From Bin87 sp965208015 (lineage in GTDB: Bacteria; Chloroflexota; Dehalococcoidia; Lucifugimonadales; UBA3495): a stretch of DNA of 64,000 nucleotides. The stretch spans positions 372,001-436,000 of the forward strand of contig OZ242308.1 of NCBI GenBank assembly GCA_965208015.1, given 5' to 3'. The translations under genes and the position numbers were made by a program. The notes under the pieces were generated by a model, which ran no database searches, was not told where the DNA came from, and worked only from the letters and a program-made list of their open reading frames with translations. Positions 15,703 through 24,664 of the stretch are shown piece by piece. Positions within the stretch are counted from its first letter, which is position 1. Each line of letters opens with the position of its first letter.

Positions 15703-16841
15703 CGTGTCGCTCCAGGAACCAGGCGGCTGATTGCCCCGAGAACTTGCTCCCGCGACAGCCACCACGGACGCCGCCAGCCCTCGCCGCGCAGCAGCCCCAT
15801 GATGCCCGACGGAAACAGCAGCACCGCTCCGATGAACAGCACGCCCAGGAAGTATTGCCACACCGCCGGGAACGACTCGCTCAGGCCGCTCTTGGCTCCG
15901 TTGACCACCACCGCGCCGATTACCGCCCCCGGCAGTGCCCCGCGTCCGCCCACGGCCACCCAGATGGCGATCTCGATGGACGGCACGATGCCCATCATGG
16001 TGGGCGAGATGATGCCCACCTGCGGCGTGAACAGCGCGCCGGCCACGCCGGCGATGCCGGCCGACAGCGAGAACACCAGCGTCTTCAGCACCGCCGGGTC
16101 GTAGCCGGAGAACCGCACCCGGTTCTCGTCGTCGCGCATGGCCACCAGCAGCCGGCCCAGCCGCGACGAGATCAGTCCCCAGCACAGCAGGTAGGCCACG
16201 GTTAGCGCGGCCACGCTGGCGTAGTACAGGATCAGCTGCATCGACGGCGCGTTCAGCGGGTAACCGAAGATGGTGGTGTAGTTGGTGATGCCGTTGGTTC
16301 CGCCGGTGTACGCCTGCTGGCCGATGAACAGGATGCTGACGATCAGCGCCAGCGCCTGGGTTATCAGCGCGAAGTAGACGCCCGTGATGCGGCTGCGGAA
16401 CACCAGGTATCCCAGAGCTCCGGCCAGAACCGCCGGCACGACGAAGGTCATGGGGATGGCGAACCAGGCGTACTTGAAGGGCGCCCAGAAGAAGGGCAGC
16501 TCCGTCAACCCGCTCCAGAACATGAAGTCGGGCAGCTTGCCGCCGGCCGATTCCAGCTTCAGGTACATCGCCATGGCGTACCCGCCCAGGCCGAAGAACA
16601 CGCCGTGGCCCAGGCTCAGCATCCCGGCATAGCCCCAGATCAGGTTCAGCGAGAGCGCCAGCATGGCAAAGGTCAGGAACTTGCCCAGCAGCGCGATGCG
16701 GAAGTCGGACAGGATCGTGGGGGCCAGCAGCAGAACCGCCAGCATGATTGCCGGCGCGATCCACGATCCGATGCGGTCGTGGACCCGGACCGGCGCCGAG
16801 GCGTTGCGCACCGCGGTCATGATGGATGACATGGTTGTCAT
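15699..16841 (-). CDS. urtC: Urea ABC transporter permease UrtC
   Basis: A 380-residue LivM/UrtC-type permease with about ten membrane segments. The family stretch 'ALSLNLIWGYAGMLSLGHG' (residues about 81-99) is clear, as is the cytoplasmic coupling segment 'VAMRDDENRVRFSGYD'. With UrtB it forms the channel of the urea importer. It starts 7 bases after urtB and overlaps urtD by 4 bases. Confidence 0.92.
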   Translation of the reverse strand: MTTMSSIMTAVRNASAPVRVHDRIGSWIAPAIMLAVLLLAPTILSDFRIALLGKFLTFAMLALSLNLIWGYAGMLSLGHGVFFGLGGYAMAMYLKLESAGGKLPDFMFWSGLTELPFFWAPFKYAWFAIPMTFVVPAVLAGALGYLVFRSRITGVYFALITQALALIVSILFIGQQAYTGGTNGITNYTTIFGYPLNAPSMQLILYYASVAALTVAYLLCWGLISSRLGRLLVAMRDDENRVRFSGYDPAVLKTLVFSLSAGIAGVAGALFTPQVGIISPTMMGIVPSIEIAIWVAVGGRGALPGAVIGAVVVNGAKSGLSESFPAVWQYFLGVLFIGAVLLFPSGIMGLLRGEGWRRPWWLSREQVLGAISRLVPGATR

Positions 16842-16847
16842 GGCGCC

Positions 16848-17744
16848 CTACCGTCCCTTGGCCCGCATCAGGCCGGCGGGCCGCCATTGCAGGAACAGGA
16901 TCACCATGGCGAACACCAGCACCTTGCCCACAACGGCGGTGGTGCCGAACTCCAGCATCGTGTTCAGCATCCCGATGATCAGCGCGGCCAGGATGGTGCC
17001 GGGGACCTGCCCCAGCCCGCCCAGGATCACCACGATGAAGGCATCCACCACGTAGAAGGTGCCCAGCGACGGGCCGATGGGGCCGATCAGCGTCAGCGCG
17101 CACCCGGCGATGCCGGCCAGGCCCGAACCCAGCGCGAAGGTGAAGCTGTCCACCCGCCGGGTCGATACCCCCAGGCTGGCCGCCATCTCCCGGTTCTGCA
17201 TCACGCCCCGCATACGGCGCCCTTCGCTGGAACGGTACATGTACCAGTACAGCCCGCCGATGCAGGCCAGCACCAGCCCAAGGATGAACATCCGCTTCAT
17301 GGGCAAAACGAGATCGGCCGTAACGTTGATCGCGCTGCCCAGCCACGGCGGAGCCACCACCTGCACGTTGGGCGCGCCGAAGATCGACCGGGCCAGCTGT
17401 TGCAGAAACAGGCCGACGCCCCACGTCGCCAGCAGCGTGTCCAGGGGACGGCGATAGAGGAACCGGATCAGCGCGTTCTCCACCACGTACCCCGCCGCTC
17501 CGGCAATCACGAAGGACGCGGGAATGGCGATCAGGAACGTGACCCCCGATTGCGGGTCGCCGGTGAAGCTGAGCGCCGCCTGCTGCAAGGCGTAGGTGGT
17601 GTACGCCCCGATCATGATGAACTCGCCGTGGGCCAGGTTGATGACGTTCATCAACCCGAAGGACAGCGCCAGCCCCAGGGCAATGAGCAGCAGGATTGAG
17701 CTCAGGCTGAGCCCGTTGAACAGTTGTAAAGCCCAAACTTCCAT
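16848..17744 (-). CDS. urtB: Urea ABC transporter permease UrtB
   Basis: A 298-residue LivH/UrtB-type permease with about eight membrane segments. The opening 'FNGLSLSSILLLIALGLALS' and 'MNVINLAHGEFIMIGAY' are diagnostic for the family; 'VILGGLGQVPGT' lies near the end. The N-terminal periplasmic domain found in some UrtB proteins is absent, so this is the short form. Between it and urtA lies a palindromic repeat. Confidence 0.92.
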   Translation of the reverse strand: MEVWALQLFNGLSLSSILLLIALGLALSFGLMNVINLAHGEFIMIGAYTTYALQQAALSFTGDPQSGVTFLIAIPASFVIAGAAGYVVENALIRFLYRRPLDTLLATWGVGLFLQQLARSIFGAPNVQVVAPPWLGSAINVTADLVLPMKRMFILGLVLACIGGLYWYMYRSSEGRRMRGVMQNREMAASLGVSTRRVDSFTFALGSGLAGIAGCALTLIGPIGPSLGTFYVVDAFIVVILGGLGQVPGTILAALIIGMLNTMLEFGTTAVVGKVLVFAMVILFLQWRPAGLMRAKGR

Positions 17745-17808
17745 TTCGTGGCCATAGAGGAGTTTGAGAAGGCGGTGGCGCGGACGTCATCCGCGCCTGC
17801 GGCGGTTG

Positions 17809-17917
17809 TCTGAATCAGGATTTTCAAGATTTGGGGATTTACAGGATTGGAGCCATCCGGTGGCGAAGAACACCCAATCCTGTAAATCCTTCAATCCGGC
17901 AAATCCTGATTCTGACG
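17809..17917. repeat. Palindromic repeat family A, copy 1
   Basis: A 109-base imperfect palindrome with CAGGATT/AATCCTG segments on both arms and outer ends reading TCTGAATCAGG and CCTGATTCTGA. It lies between urtA and urtB inside the urea operon, where the transcript would fold it into a long hairpin. Such a hairpin could lower expression of the downstream permease and ATPase genes relative to the binding protein. Confidence 0.85.
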
Positions 17918-17924
17918 GTTGTGC

Positions 17925-19232
17925 TTACTGGGCCAGCTCCCGGAGGCCGGCGGCCCATTCATAGCTGTCCAGGTAGGGGTCCGGAACCACCGGCGAGCCG
18001 GAGTTCCAGATCTCGTCGATCTGCCCGTCGTCGCGCACCGTGCCGATGCGGACGGTCTTGGAAACGTGCTGGTTTTCGTTGTGGATGGTCACCATTCCGC
18101 CCGGAGCGGCGAACTGGATGCCCTTGGCGGCTTCCTTGACCGCAGCGACGTCGGTGGTGCCGGCCTTTTCAACGGCGGCTTTCCACAGGTACACGCCGAA
18201 GTAACCCGCTTCGATGGGGTCGTCGGTGACACGGTTCTCGCCGTACTTGGTCTTGAACGCCGCCACGAACTTCACGTTCTCCGGCGTGTCGGTGGTCTGG
18301 AAGTAGTTCCACGCCACCAGGTGCCCGGCGATGTTCTCCGCGCCGATGCCCGTGATCTCCTCTTCGGCCACGCTCACCGAGATGGTCGGCAGTTCCTCGG
18401 CGGTGATGCCGGCGTCCTTGAGCTGCTTGAAGAAAGCCACGTTGGAGTCGCCGTTCAGCGTGTTGAAGACCACGTCGGGGTCGGCGGCCTTGATCTTGGT
18501 GATGACGGTGCTGTACTCGGTATGCCCCAGCGGGGTGTACTCCTCGCCCACAGCCTCGAGCCCGGCGGCCGCCAGCTGCTTGTTGATGATCAGGTTGGAC
18601 GTGCGCGGGAACACGTAGTCGGAACCCAGCAGGTAGAACTTGGTCTTGCCCTCTTGCAGCAGGTACTCGATGGCCGGCACGATCTGCTGGTTGGTGGTCG
18701 CTCCGGTGTAGAAGATGTTGGGCGACGTCTCCAGGCCCTCGTACTGCACCGGGTAGAAGAGCAGCCCGTTGTTGGCCTCGAAGACCGGTAGCATCGCCTT
18801 GCGGCTGGCGCTGGTCCATCCGCCGAACACCACGGATACCTCGTCCTCCTGGAGCAGCTTGCGCGCCTTCTCGGCGAAGGTGGGCCAGTCGGACGCGCCG
18901 TCCTCGATGACAACCTCAATCTGCTTGCCCATCACGCCGCCCGAGGCGTTGATTTCCTCGATGGCCAGCAATTCGGCGTCGTGCACGGCGGTCTCGCTGA
19001 TGGACATGGTGCCGGACAGGGAGTGCAGGATGCCCACCTTGATGGTGTCGGACTCGGCAGCGGCGGGCGGGCTTGCCGGCTGGGATGCCGCAGCGGGAGC
19101 GGCGGTGGCGGCCGGCGCCGGGGGCGGCTCGGAGCCGCAGGCGGCCAGCATCAGGGGCATGAGCAGGGCGGCCGCGCCAATGAGGGCGAACCGCAGCAGT
19201 ACAGGCAGTTTGGCTAAACCGGTTAGAGACAT
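17925..19232 (-). CDS. urtA: Urea ABC transporter substrate-binding lipoprotein UrtA
   Basis: A 435-residue periplasmic-binding-type lipoprotein. A signal peptide ends at the lipobox 'MLAAC' (Cys near residue 32), followed by an Ala/Pro-rich linker to about residue 60 and then the urea-binding domain: 'KVGILHSLSGTMSISE', 'VVFGGWTSASRKA', 'FYPVQYEGLE' and 'NSGSPVVPDPYL'. These segments are typical of UrtA and FmdD-type amide/urea binders. AGGAGG lies 11 bases upstream of the ATG. First gene of the 12-kb minus-strand cluster; I did not find a convincing -10/-35 pair or nitrogen-control site before it. Confidence 0.93.
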   Translation of the reverse strand: MSLTGLAKLPVLLRFALIGAAALLMPLMLAACGSEPPPAPAATAAPAAASQPASPPAAAESDTIKVGILHSLSGTMSISETAVHDAELLAIEEINASGGVMGKQIEVVIEDGASDWPTFAEKARKLLQEDEVSVVFGGWTSASRKAMLPVFEANNGLLFYPVQYEGLETSPNIFYTGATTNQQIVPAIEYLLQEGKTKFYLLGSDYVFPRTSNLIINKQLAAAGLEAVGEEYTPLGHTEYSTVITKIKAADPDVVFNTLNGDSNVAFFKQLKDAGITAEELPTISVSVAEEEITGIGAENIAGHLVAWNYFQTTDTPENVKFVAAFKTKYGENRVTDDPIEAGYFGVYLWKAAVEKAGTTDVAAVKEAAKGIQFAAPGGMVTIHNENQHVSKTVRIGTVRDDGQIDEIWNSGSPVVPDPYLDSYEWAAGLRELAQ

Positions 19233-19395
19233 CGTGGGTGTTTCCTCCTCTGGAGTGGATGCGTCAACGGCAGGTCGCCGGTGTCGATGCCAAATACGCT
19301 AGACCCGCGGTGTTGCCGGCAAATTGCGGTCGTATGACGCCGGCGTTGCAACGGCGTAAACGACGGGTAACGGCGCCCGCGTACCCGGTTTTGTA

Positions 19396-19512
19396 AATCG
19401 TCAGAAGCAGGATTTACGGGATTTCAGGATTGGGCAGGATTGGGAAATTTGCATTGCGGAATGGTGCCAATCCTGCAATCCCTAAATCTTGGAAATCCTG
19501 CTTCTGACGATT
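19396..19512. repeat. Palindromic repeat family A, copy 2
   Basis: A 117-base palindrome whose outermost 20 bases are a perfect inverted match: the left end reads AATCGTCAGAAGCAGG and the right end is its complement. Inside are further CAGGATT/AATCCTG pairs. It lies in the gap between the amidohydrolase terminator and urtA. Confidence 0.9.
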
Positions 19513-19533
19513 CCCCGCCGCAGGCTGTCATGC

Positions 19534-19566
19534 AAAAGCGGGCCGGCTCATTGCGAGCCGGCCCGC
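19534..19566 (-). terminator. Strong terminator after the amidohydrolase gene
   Basis: A perfect 12-bp GC-rich stem (19538-19549 with 19555-19566) and a 5-base loop. On the minus strand it is followed by TTTT. It stands about 50 bases after the stop codon at 19615. Confidence 0.85.
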
Positions 19567-19614
19567 CTCTGCCGCGCGCGTGTGATACGCGGCGACCCTT
19601 CGGTATAACTCCGT

Positions 19615-20991
19615 TCAGCCGATGGCTGGCGGAATGGAAATCGGGAAAGGCACGTCGGGATAGCGTTCCAGCAGGCGGCGCCACGACGCGTGCCCCACCG
19701 CTTCGGCCCGGCGCACTATATCCTCCTCGTCGATGGTCAGCACCTTGCCGTCGCGCATGACCCACGCGCCGTCCACCATGACCGACGTGATGTCGGACGG
19801 CTGCCCGTTGTGCACGAAGGACGACACGACGCGCAGGCTGGGCACCAGGTGCGGCCGCATCAGGTCCACCACGAACAGGTCCGCCTTTTTCCCGACTTCT
19901 AGGCTGCCGGTGATGTCCGCCATCCCCAGTGCCCGGGCGCCGCCGGTGGTGGCCCACTCCAGCACGTCCTCGGGCTGGGGGTACACTTCATCGTTGCGGC
20001 GCACCCGCTCCAGGAACAGCCCGGCCCGCATCACCTCCACCATGTCCTCGGCCATGTTGTCCGACCCCATGCCGACGACGCATCCCGCCGCCATGAGTTC
20101 CTGCACCGGCGCGGCCGCGCCCCGGCGGGCGGCGATGGCGGCGTTGTTGGTGACCTTGACCCCTGTCTGCCCGAGCAGCGCGACCTCAGACGGACCGACG
20201 TACCGGCAGTGGGCGGCCAGCAGGTCCGGCCCCAGGAAGTCGTTGGCAAAGAGGTAGTGGGTGGGCGATACCCCGCGCACGGACATGACCGCTTCGATCT
20301 CCTGGTGGCTCTGGGACAGGTGGATGGTGTAGCCGACGCCAAGTCGTTCGGCCATCTCCCGGGTGCGGCGCAGCAGGTACGGGGAGCAGGTCTCCGGCGC
20401 GTGTGGGGCCAGGAAACAGTTGATCCGTCCCTGCTCCCGGCCGTGCCACGACTCCACCAGGTCGGCGCTGCGTTGCAGCCCGGCGTCGGCCCGCGCCTCG
20501 TCAAATTCGTATACGCCGTCTCGGGCACGCGCTTCGTCCACGTCGTTGATGTTTTCCGCCAGCGCCAGGCGCAGCCCGGTCGCCGCCAGGTCCGGCGCAT
20601 AGCCCGCCACGTTGGACGAGATTTCCAGCAGGCAGGTGACGCCGCTGCGGATCGATTCCAGCGCGCCCAGCAGGGCCAGGATCCGGCGCTCTTCTTCGGT
20701 GAGCAGCGCGCGGGCCGACACTGGAAAGGTCAGCCGGGTCGGGAACCCGAAGTCCTCCAGGATGCCCCGGTCGCCCGTCGCCAGCAGGTGCGTGTGGCAG
20801 TTGATCAGGCCGGGGAACACGGCCTTGCCCCGTCCGTCTACCACCTCGGCGTCGGGATACGCCGGCCGCACGTCATCCGTCGGTCCGATGGATGCGATCC
20901 GGTCCTCCGCGATGGCGATGGCGGCATCGTGCAGAACGTCCCGGCCCACGTTGCCGGTTACGATGGTCGCATTGGCGATGACGGTGGTCAT
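19615..20991 (-). CDS. Amidohydrolase-family deaminase/chlorohydrolase (TrzA/AtzB/MtaD-like)
   Basis: A 458-residue metal-dependent amidohydrolase. The metal-binding 'GLINCHTHLL' is near residue 61-70, the later His ligands are in 'GYTIHLSQSHQE' and 'LLAAHCRYV', and the metal Asp is in 'VGMGSDNMAEDM'. The C-terminal 'GSLEVGKKADLFVVDL' closes the second beta domain. The subgroup includes methylthioadenosine/S-adenosylhomocysteine deaminases and s-triazine hydrolases; normal MtaD 'HxH' and 'SDN' features are present but the substrate is not decided. GGAGCG precedes the ATG. A VOC gene lies 18 bases upstream, so the two may form an operon. Confidence 0.88.
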   Translation of the reverse strand: MTTVIANATIVTGNVGRDVLHDAAIAIAEDRIASIGPTDDVRPAYPDAEVVDGRGKAVFPGLINCHTHLLATGDRGILEDFGFPTRLTFPVSARALLTEEERRILALLGALESIRSGVTCLLEISSNVAGYAPDLAATGLRLALAENINDVDEARARDGVYEFDEARADAGLQRSADLVESWHGREQGRINCFLAPHAPETCSPYLLRRTREMAERLGVGYTIHLSQSHQEIEAVMSVRGVSPTHYLFANDFLGPDLLAAHCRYVGPSEVALLGQTGVKVTNNAAIAARRGAAAPVQELMAAGCVVGMGSDNMAEDMVEVMRAGLFLERVRRNDEVYPQPEDVLEWATTGGARALGMADITGSLEVGKKADLFVVDLMRPHLVPSLRVVSSFVHNGQPSDITSVMVDGAWVMRDGKVLTIDEEDIVRRAEAVGHASWRRLLERYPDVPFPISIPPAIG

Positions 20992-21009
20992 GTCCGCTCC
21001 ATGTGGGGG

Positions 21010-21486
21010 TCACACCGAGGTTGCGTCGGGCGGCGCCGGCCCCCTTTCGAGGAGCTCCAGCCAGTTCCCGTCGGGGTCCTGCATGTAGCAGCCCTTGCTG
21101 GCCGCGGGATACACCGGGTTGGGCCGGGTCGCCGGCGGGCTGACGAATCTGGCCCCCTTGGCGCTCAGGTCGGCGTAAAAGGCGTCCAGATCGTCGACGA
21201 TGATGCCCAGGTGGCTCGCTCCCACCTGGTGGCGCTGGGGCAGCGCGACGGCATCCCCCGCCGGGTTCAAGTACTGGATCAACTCCACCGAGTGGCGTTG
21301 GTCCCCCACTCCCAGGTACACGATGTGCAGCCGCGCGTCGGGATAGCCCACGACCTCCGAGATGAAGTCGCCTTCCAGTACCTGATCCCGCTCGATGCTC
21401 AGACCCAGCAGATCGCGGTAGAAAGCCAGGGAGCGCTCCATGTCGCTGACCACGAACCCGGTGTGGTTCATCCATTGGACTTCCAT
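21010..21486 (-). CDS. VOC-superfamily protein (glyoxalase/dioxygenase-like)
   Basis: A 158-residue vicinal-oxygen-chelate protein with two beta-alpha-beta-beta-beta modules. It shows 'HTGFVVSDMERSLAFYRDLLG' split across residues 7-27, a second module beginning 'ASHLGIIVDDLDAFYADL', and the closing 'GCYMQDPDGNWLELLER'. His at the start of each module and the final Glu are the expected metal ligands. It may be a lactoylglutathione-lyase, epimerase or ring-cleaving type; the substrate is unknown. GGGGAGG lies upstream of the ATG. It precedes the amidohydrolase by 18 bases. Confidence 0.88.
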   Translation of the reverse strand: MEVQWMNHTGFVVSDMERSLAFYRDLLGLSIERDQVLEGDFISEVVGYPDARLHIVYLGVGDQRHSVELIQYLNPAGDAVALPQRHQVGASHLGIIVDDLDAFYADLSAKGARFVSPPATRPNPVYPAASKGCYMQDPDGNWLELLERGPAPPDATSV

Positions 21487-21507
21487 GTTTGTGATCCTCC
21501 CCGTGTA

Positions 21508-21610
21508 GTCAGAAGCAGGATTAGCCGGATTAGCGGATTTTCAGGATCGAGTCGACTGTCGCATCAACCAATCCTGTCAATCCGTCAATCCGGTAAATCC
21601 TGCTTCTGAC
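21508..21610. repeat. Palindromic repeat family A, copy 3
   Basis: A 103-base palindrome beginning GTCAGAAGCAGGATT and ending with the exact complement. It separates the GMC oxidoreductase gene from the VOC gene. Confidence 0.9.
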
Positions 21611-21621
21611 GATCCCTCCGG

Positions 21622-23169
21622 TTACCGGCCTTCCTTGATGTAATCGGACACCTTCTCGCCGATCATGATCGTGGTGGCGTTGGTGTTGGCGCGGATGCAG
21701 TCGGGCATGACCGACGCGTCGGCCACCCGCAGGCCCTCCACGCCCTTGACCCTGAGTTGCTGGTCTACCACCGCCAGTGGATCCGAGTCCGGCCCCATCT
21801 TGCACGTCCCCGATATGTGGTGCGACGTCCCCGAGTTCTTGCGCAGCCAGTCGTCCAGCAATTCGTCGGACGCCAGCTCCTCATCGGTGGGCATGATCCG
21901 TTCCTCGATCAGGTCGGAGAAAGGAGGCCGCTCCGCCATCCGAACGCCCAGGCGTATCGCCTCCCGCATCCGGCGCAGGTCCTCCGGCTCCTGATAGTAG
22001 TTGTAGTTCAGGAACGGCTGCACGTGGGGATCGGTGGACTGCAGGGTCAGCTCGCCCTGCCCCAGGGCCAACTGCAGGCTCGCGCCCATGCCCAGGTAGT
22101 TCAGGTCCTCGTCGATGGCGACGTGGGCCGGGCGGTGTTCGCTGGTCATGAGGTTGGGGCTCAGCTGCATGTCGTTGCGCAGGTCGGAGCCTTCCACCGT
22201 GTAGCGCAGTCCCACCTGGATCACCGGCGCCTGCACGTCGGGCTTCTCGCCTTTGCCCCGGTACAGCACCGACGCCGCAGGATGGTCGCGCAGGTTCTTG
22301 CCGACACCCGGGGAGTCGTGCACCACCGGGATGCCCATGCTGCGCAGGTGCTCCGCCGGCCCCACGCCCGACAGCATCAGGAGTTGCGGCGACGCCACGG
22401 CCCCGCTGCTGACGATGATCTCGCCGCCCTCCACCGTGAAGACCTCGCCGCCGCTCTCGGCCTCGATGCCCACGGCGCGGTTGCCATCAAAGATGATCCG
22501 CCGCGCGGTCACGCCGCCCCGGACGGTCAGGTTCAGGCGGTGCCGCGCGATGTCCAGGTAGTTGATGGCCATGCTCATGCGCACGCCGTCGATGGTGTTG
22601 CGGGCCCGGGGCGAGACGCCCGTGGACTCGGGGTGGTTCTGGTCCTCGTCCTGGGGGAAGCCCTCGTCCAGGCACGCCCGCTCAAAGGCCACGGCGTGGG
22701 GTAGCCACTCGTTGCGGGGAGCGCGGCGCACCGGCACCGGCCCGTCGGAACCGTGGAAGTCGTCGCCGCCGAAGTCCAGGTCGGTCTCCAGCTTGTTGAA
22801 GTAGGGCAGGCACCGGGTGAAGCTCCACTCGTCGTTGCCCCACTCGGCCCAGCGGTCGTAGTCCTCCGGGATGCCGCGGAACAGCACCTGGCCGTTCACC
22901 GCGCTGGAACCGCCGGTGGCCTTGCCCCGGGGGATCGTCAGGTTGTCTTGCTCCTCGGTGATCCGGGCGGTGTAGCCCCAGTTGTGCGGCCCGTAGGCCG
23001 AGAGCCACACGTTGTTGCCCAGCTTCAGGTCGTCGGGCAGTTGCTCGAACACCGGATAGTCCGGCCCCGCCTCCAGCAGCAGCACGGAGCGGTCCGGGTC
23101 CTCCGACAGCCGGCTGGCGATGGTGCATCCGGCGGAACCCCCGCCCACCACGATGTAGTCGTACTTCAT
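21622..23169 (-). CDS. GMC-family FAD oxidoreductase (choline dehydrogenase-like)
   Basis: A 515-residue GMC oxidoreductase. The Rossmann motif 'VVGGGSAGC' is at residues 7-15, followed by 'VLLLEAGPDYP', the family signature 'PRGKATGGSSAVNGQ' near 79-93, 'GAVASPQLLMLSGVGP' near 254-269, and the active-site region 'GTSHHISGTCKMG' near 446-458. GGAGG stands 7 bases before the ATG. It is equal in length and closely similar in layout to the GMC protein at 41625-43172. Members oxidise alcohols such as choline or polyethylene glycol; the substrate is open. Confidence 0.93.
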   Translation of the reverse strand: MKYDYIVVGGGSAGCTIASRLSEDPDRSVLLLEAGPDYPVFEQLPDDLKLGNNVWLSAYGPHNWGYTARITEEQDNLTIPRGKATGGSSAVNGQVLFRGIPEDYDRWAEWGNDEWSFTRCLPYFNKLETDLDFGGDDFHGSDGPVPVRRAPRNEWLPHAVAFERACLDEGFPQDEDQNHPESTGVSPRARNTIDGVRMSMAINYLDIARHRLNLTVRGGVTARRIIFDGNRAVGIEAESGGEVFTVEGGEIIVSSGAVASPQLLMLSGVGPAEHLRSMGIPVVHDSPGVGKNLRDHPAASVLYRGKGEKPDVQAPVIQVGLRYTVEGSDLRNDMQLSPNLMTSEHRPAHVAIDEDLNYLGMGASLQLALGQGELTLQSTDPHVQPFLNYNYYQEPEDLRRMREAIRLGVRMAERPPFSDLIEERIMPTDEELASDELLDDWLRKNSGTSHHISGTCKMGPDSDPLAVVDQQLRVKGVEGLRVADASVMPDCIRANTNATTIMIGEKVSDYIKEGR

Positions 23170-23262
23170 GCTCTGGCCTCCTGCATGTGGATATGGTTGG
23201 TTTGCAGTTAATTGTCGATTGACGCGTGGCTCTCATGCGTACCCATTTTACGGCGGGGAAAC

Positions 23263-23371
23263 GTCAGAATCAGGATTTTCGAGATTCAGGGATTATCAGG
23301 ATGGAACCGCTATGTGATCGAGTTCTCTCAATCCTGTCAAATCATAAAATCCCGTAAATCCTGATTCTGAC
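23263..23371. repeat. Palindromic repeat family A, copy 4
   Basis: A 109-base palindrome, left end GTCAGAATCAGGATTTTC and right end its near complement. It lies upstream of the GMC gene, on the side facing the restriction-modification system. Confidence 0.9.
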
Positions 23372-23667
23372 AATTTACGAGAGCAGGTACGCGCGAGGCC
23401 TTGTAACCGGCTGACCGCCGGCTCGTGGCCGCAAGTCGCCCGTAGCCTAACACCTCGGGCCGATTGTGTCCCGTGTGCGTCGTCCACCACTTGCTGGACA
23501 GTCCCCAACTGGCAAAGTTGCTAATGAACTGCGCCATCGCTAGACTCGACGTGGCCTGGATGGGCCTGATCGCCTGGCCAGCTTTGCTATACTTCCGTTC
23601 AACCTGAGAAGTGGCGTCTGACGGAAGCGTAAACTCTCACGGGCCGTACATTTGGTCCGGAGGCTAC
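23372..23667. other. Intergenic region before the restriction-modification operon
   Basis: About 300 bases with no supported gene. A possible -10 element TATACT is at 23588-23593, and the ribosome site GGAGG for the methyltransferase lies just before 23668. No -35 element is convincing. Confidence 0.4.
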
Positions 23668-24654
23668 ATGCAGGAACACATGGCTTACCGAGGCCGCGGC
23701 GATATCGACGATGGCGGACTGGAACAATTAGTGCCGCAGCATCTCATGCACCGCGTGCATCAGGACCCGCAGCGGTCGATTCCTGCGATCGCCCGAGACA
23801 CGGAATCCGCCGCGCATATTGGGGATCTGCTCAAATTGGTCCCGACCAAACATCGGCTCTTATTGGGGGATTCCAGAAAGATCGTACCCGAACTGCCGGA
23901 AGGGAGCGTCCATTTGGCAATTACATCGCCACCATATTGGACCCTCAAACAATACCGGGAACACCCCGATCAGCTGGGCCACATGGCCGACTACGATGAT
24001 TTCCTCGACGCGACCGACATCGTTTGGGAAGGTGTAAGGCGCGCATTGGTGCCTGGAGGTCGCCTGGTCATAGTCGTGGGCGATGTTTGTTTATCCAGGC
24101 GGAAGCACGGGCGGCACGTGGTCGTGCCTCTACATGCCAGCATCCAAGAACGTTGCCGCGCACTGGGGTACGATAACCTCGCTCCTATCATTTGGCATAA
24201 GATAGCCAACGCCAGTTTCGAAGTACCCAACGGTTCCAGCTTCCTGGGGAAGCCCTACGAGCCGAACTCGGTGATCAAGAACGACATCGAGTTCATCCTG
24301 TTCCAGCGCAAACCAGGGGGGTATCGCAAACCCAGCTTGGCTACGAGATTGATGTCGGTTATTCCGGCTGACCTTCACCGGGAATATTTCCAGCAAATTT
24401 GGACACTTGGAGGGGCATCCACCAGGCTGCACCCCGCACCATATCCCCTCAAGTTAGCCGAAAGACTAATCCGCATGTTTTCGTTCGTAGGAGATACCGT
24501 ATTGGACCCATTCATGGGAACCGGAACCAGCAACCTGGCCGCAGCTGACCTGGGGCGGAACAGCGTTGGAATAGAAGTCGAACCCGCTTACTTCGAATCA
24601 GCAGTCTCGGCGATCAGCAAAGTCACACCCGTCCAAGAGCGTCTGAAAGTGTAA
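23668..24654 (+). CDS. Type II DNA methyltransferase, PaeR7I/XhoI-type
   Basis: A 328-residue N6-adenine/N4-cytosine methyltransferase. The catalytic motif IV 'TSPPY' is at about residue 88, and motif I, 'DPFMGTGTSNLAA', comes near the C-terminus, so the order is that of a beta-class enzyme with the recognition region between. The start is the ATG at 23668 because GGAGG precedes it by 5 bases; a frame from 23611 adds nothing recognisable. The gene 10 bases downstream resembles PaeR7I, whose site is CTCGAG, so this enzyme probably methylates adenine in that sequence. Confidence 0.88.
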   Translation: MQEHMAYRGRGDIDDGGLEQLVPQHLMHRVHQDPQRSIPAIARDTESAAHIGDLLKLVPTKHRLLLGDSRKIVPELPEGSVHLAITSPPYWTLKQYREHPDQLGHMADYDDFLDATDIVWEGVRRALVPGGRLVIVVGDVCLSRRKHGRHVVVPLHASIQERCRALGYDNLAPIIWHKIANASFEVPNGSSFLGKPYEPNSVIKNDIEFILFQRKPGGYRKPSLATRLMSVIPADLHREYFQQIWTLGGASTRLHPAPYPLKLAERLIRMFSFVGDTVLDPFMGTGTSNLAAADLGRNSVGIEVEPAYFESAVSAISKVTPVQERLKV

Positions 24655-24664
24655 CGGCGGTCAT

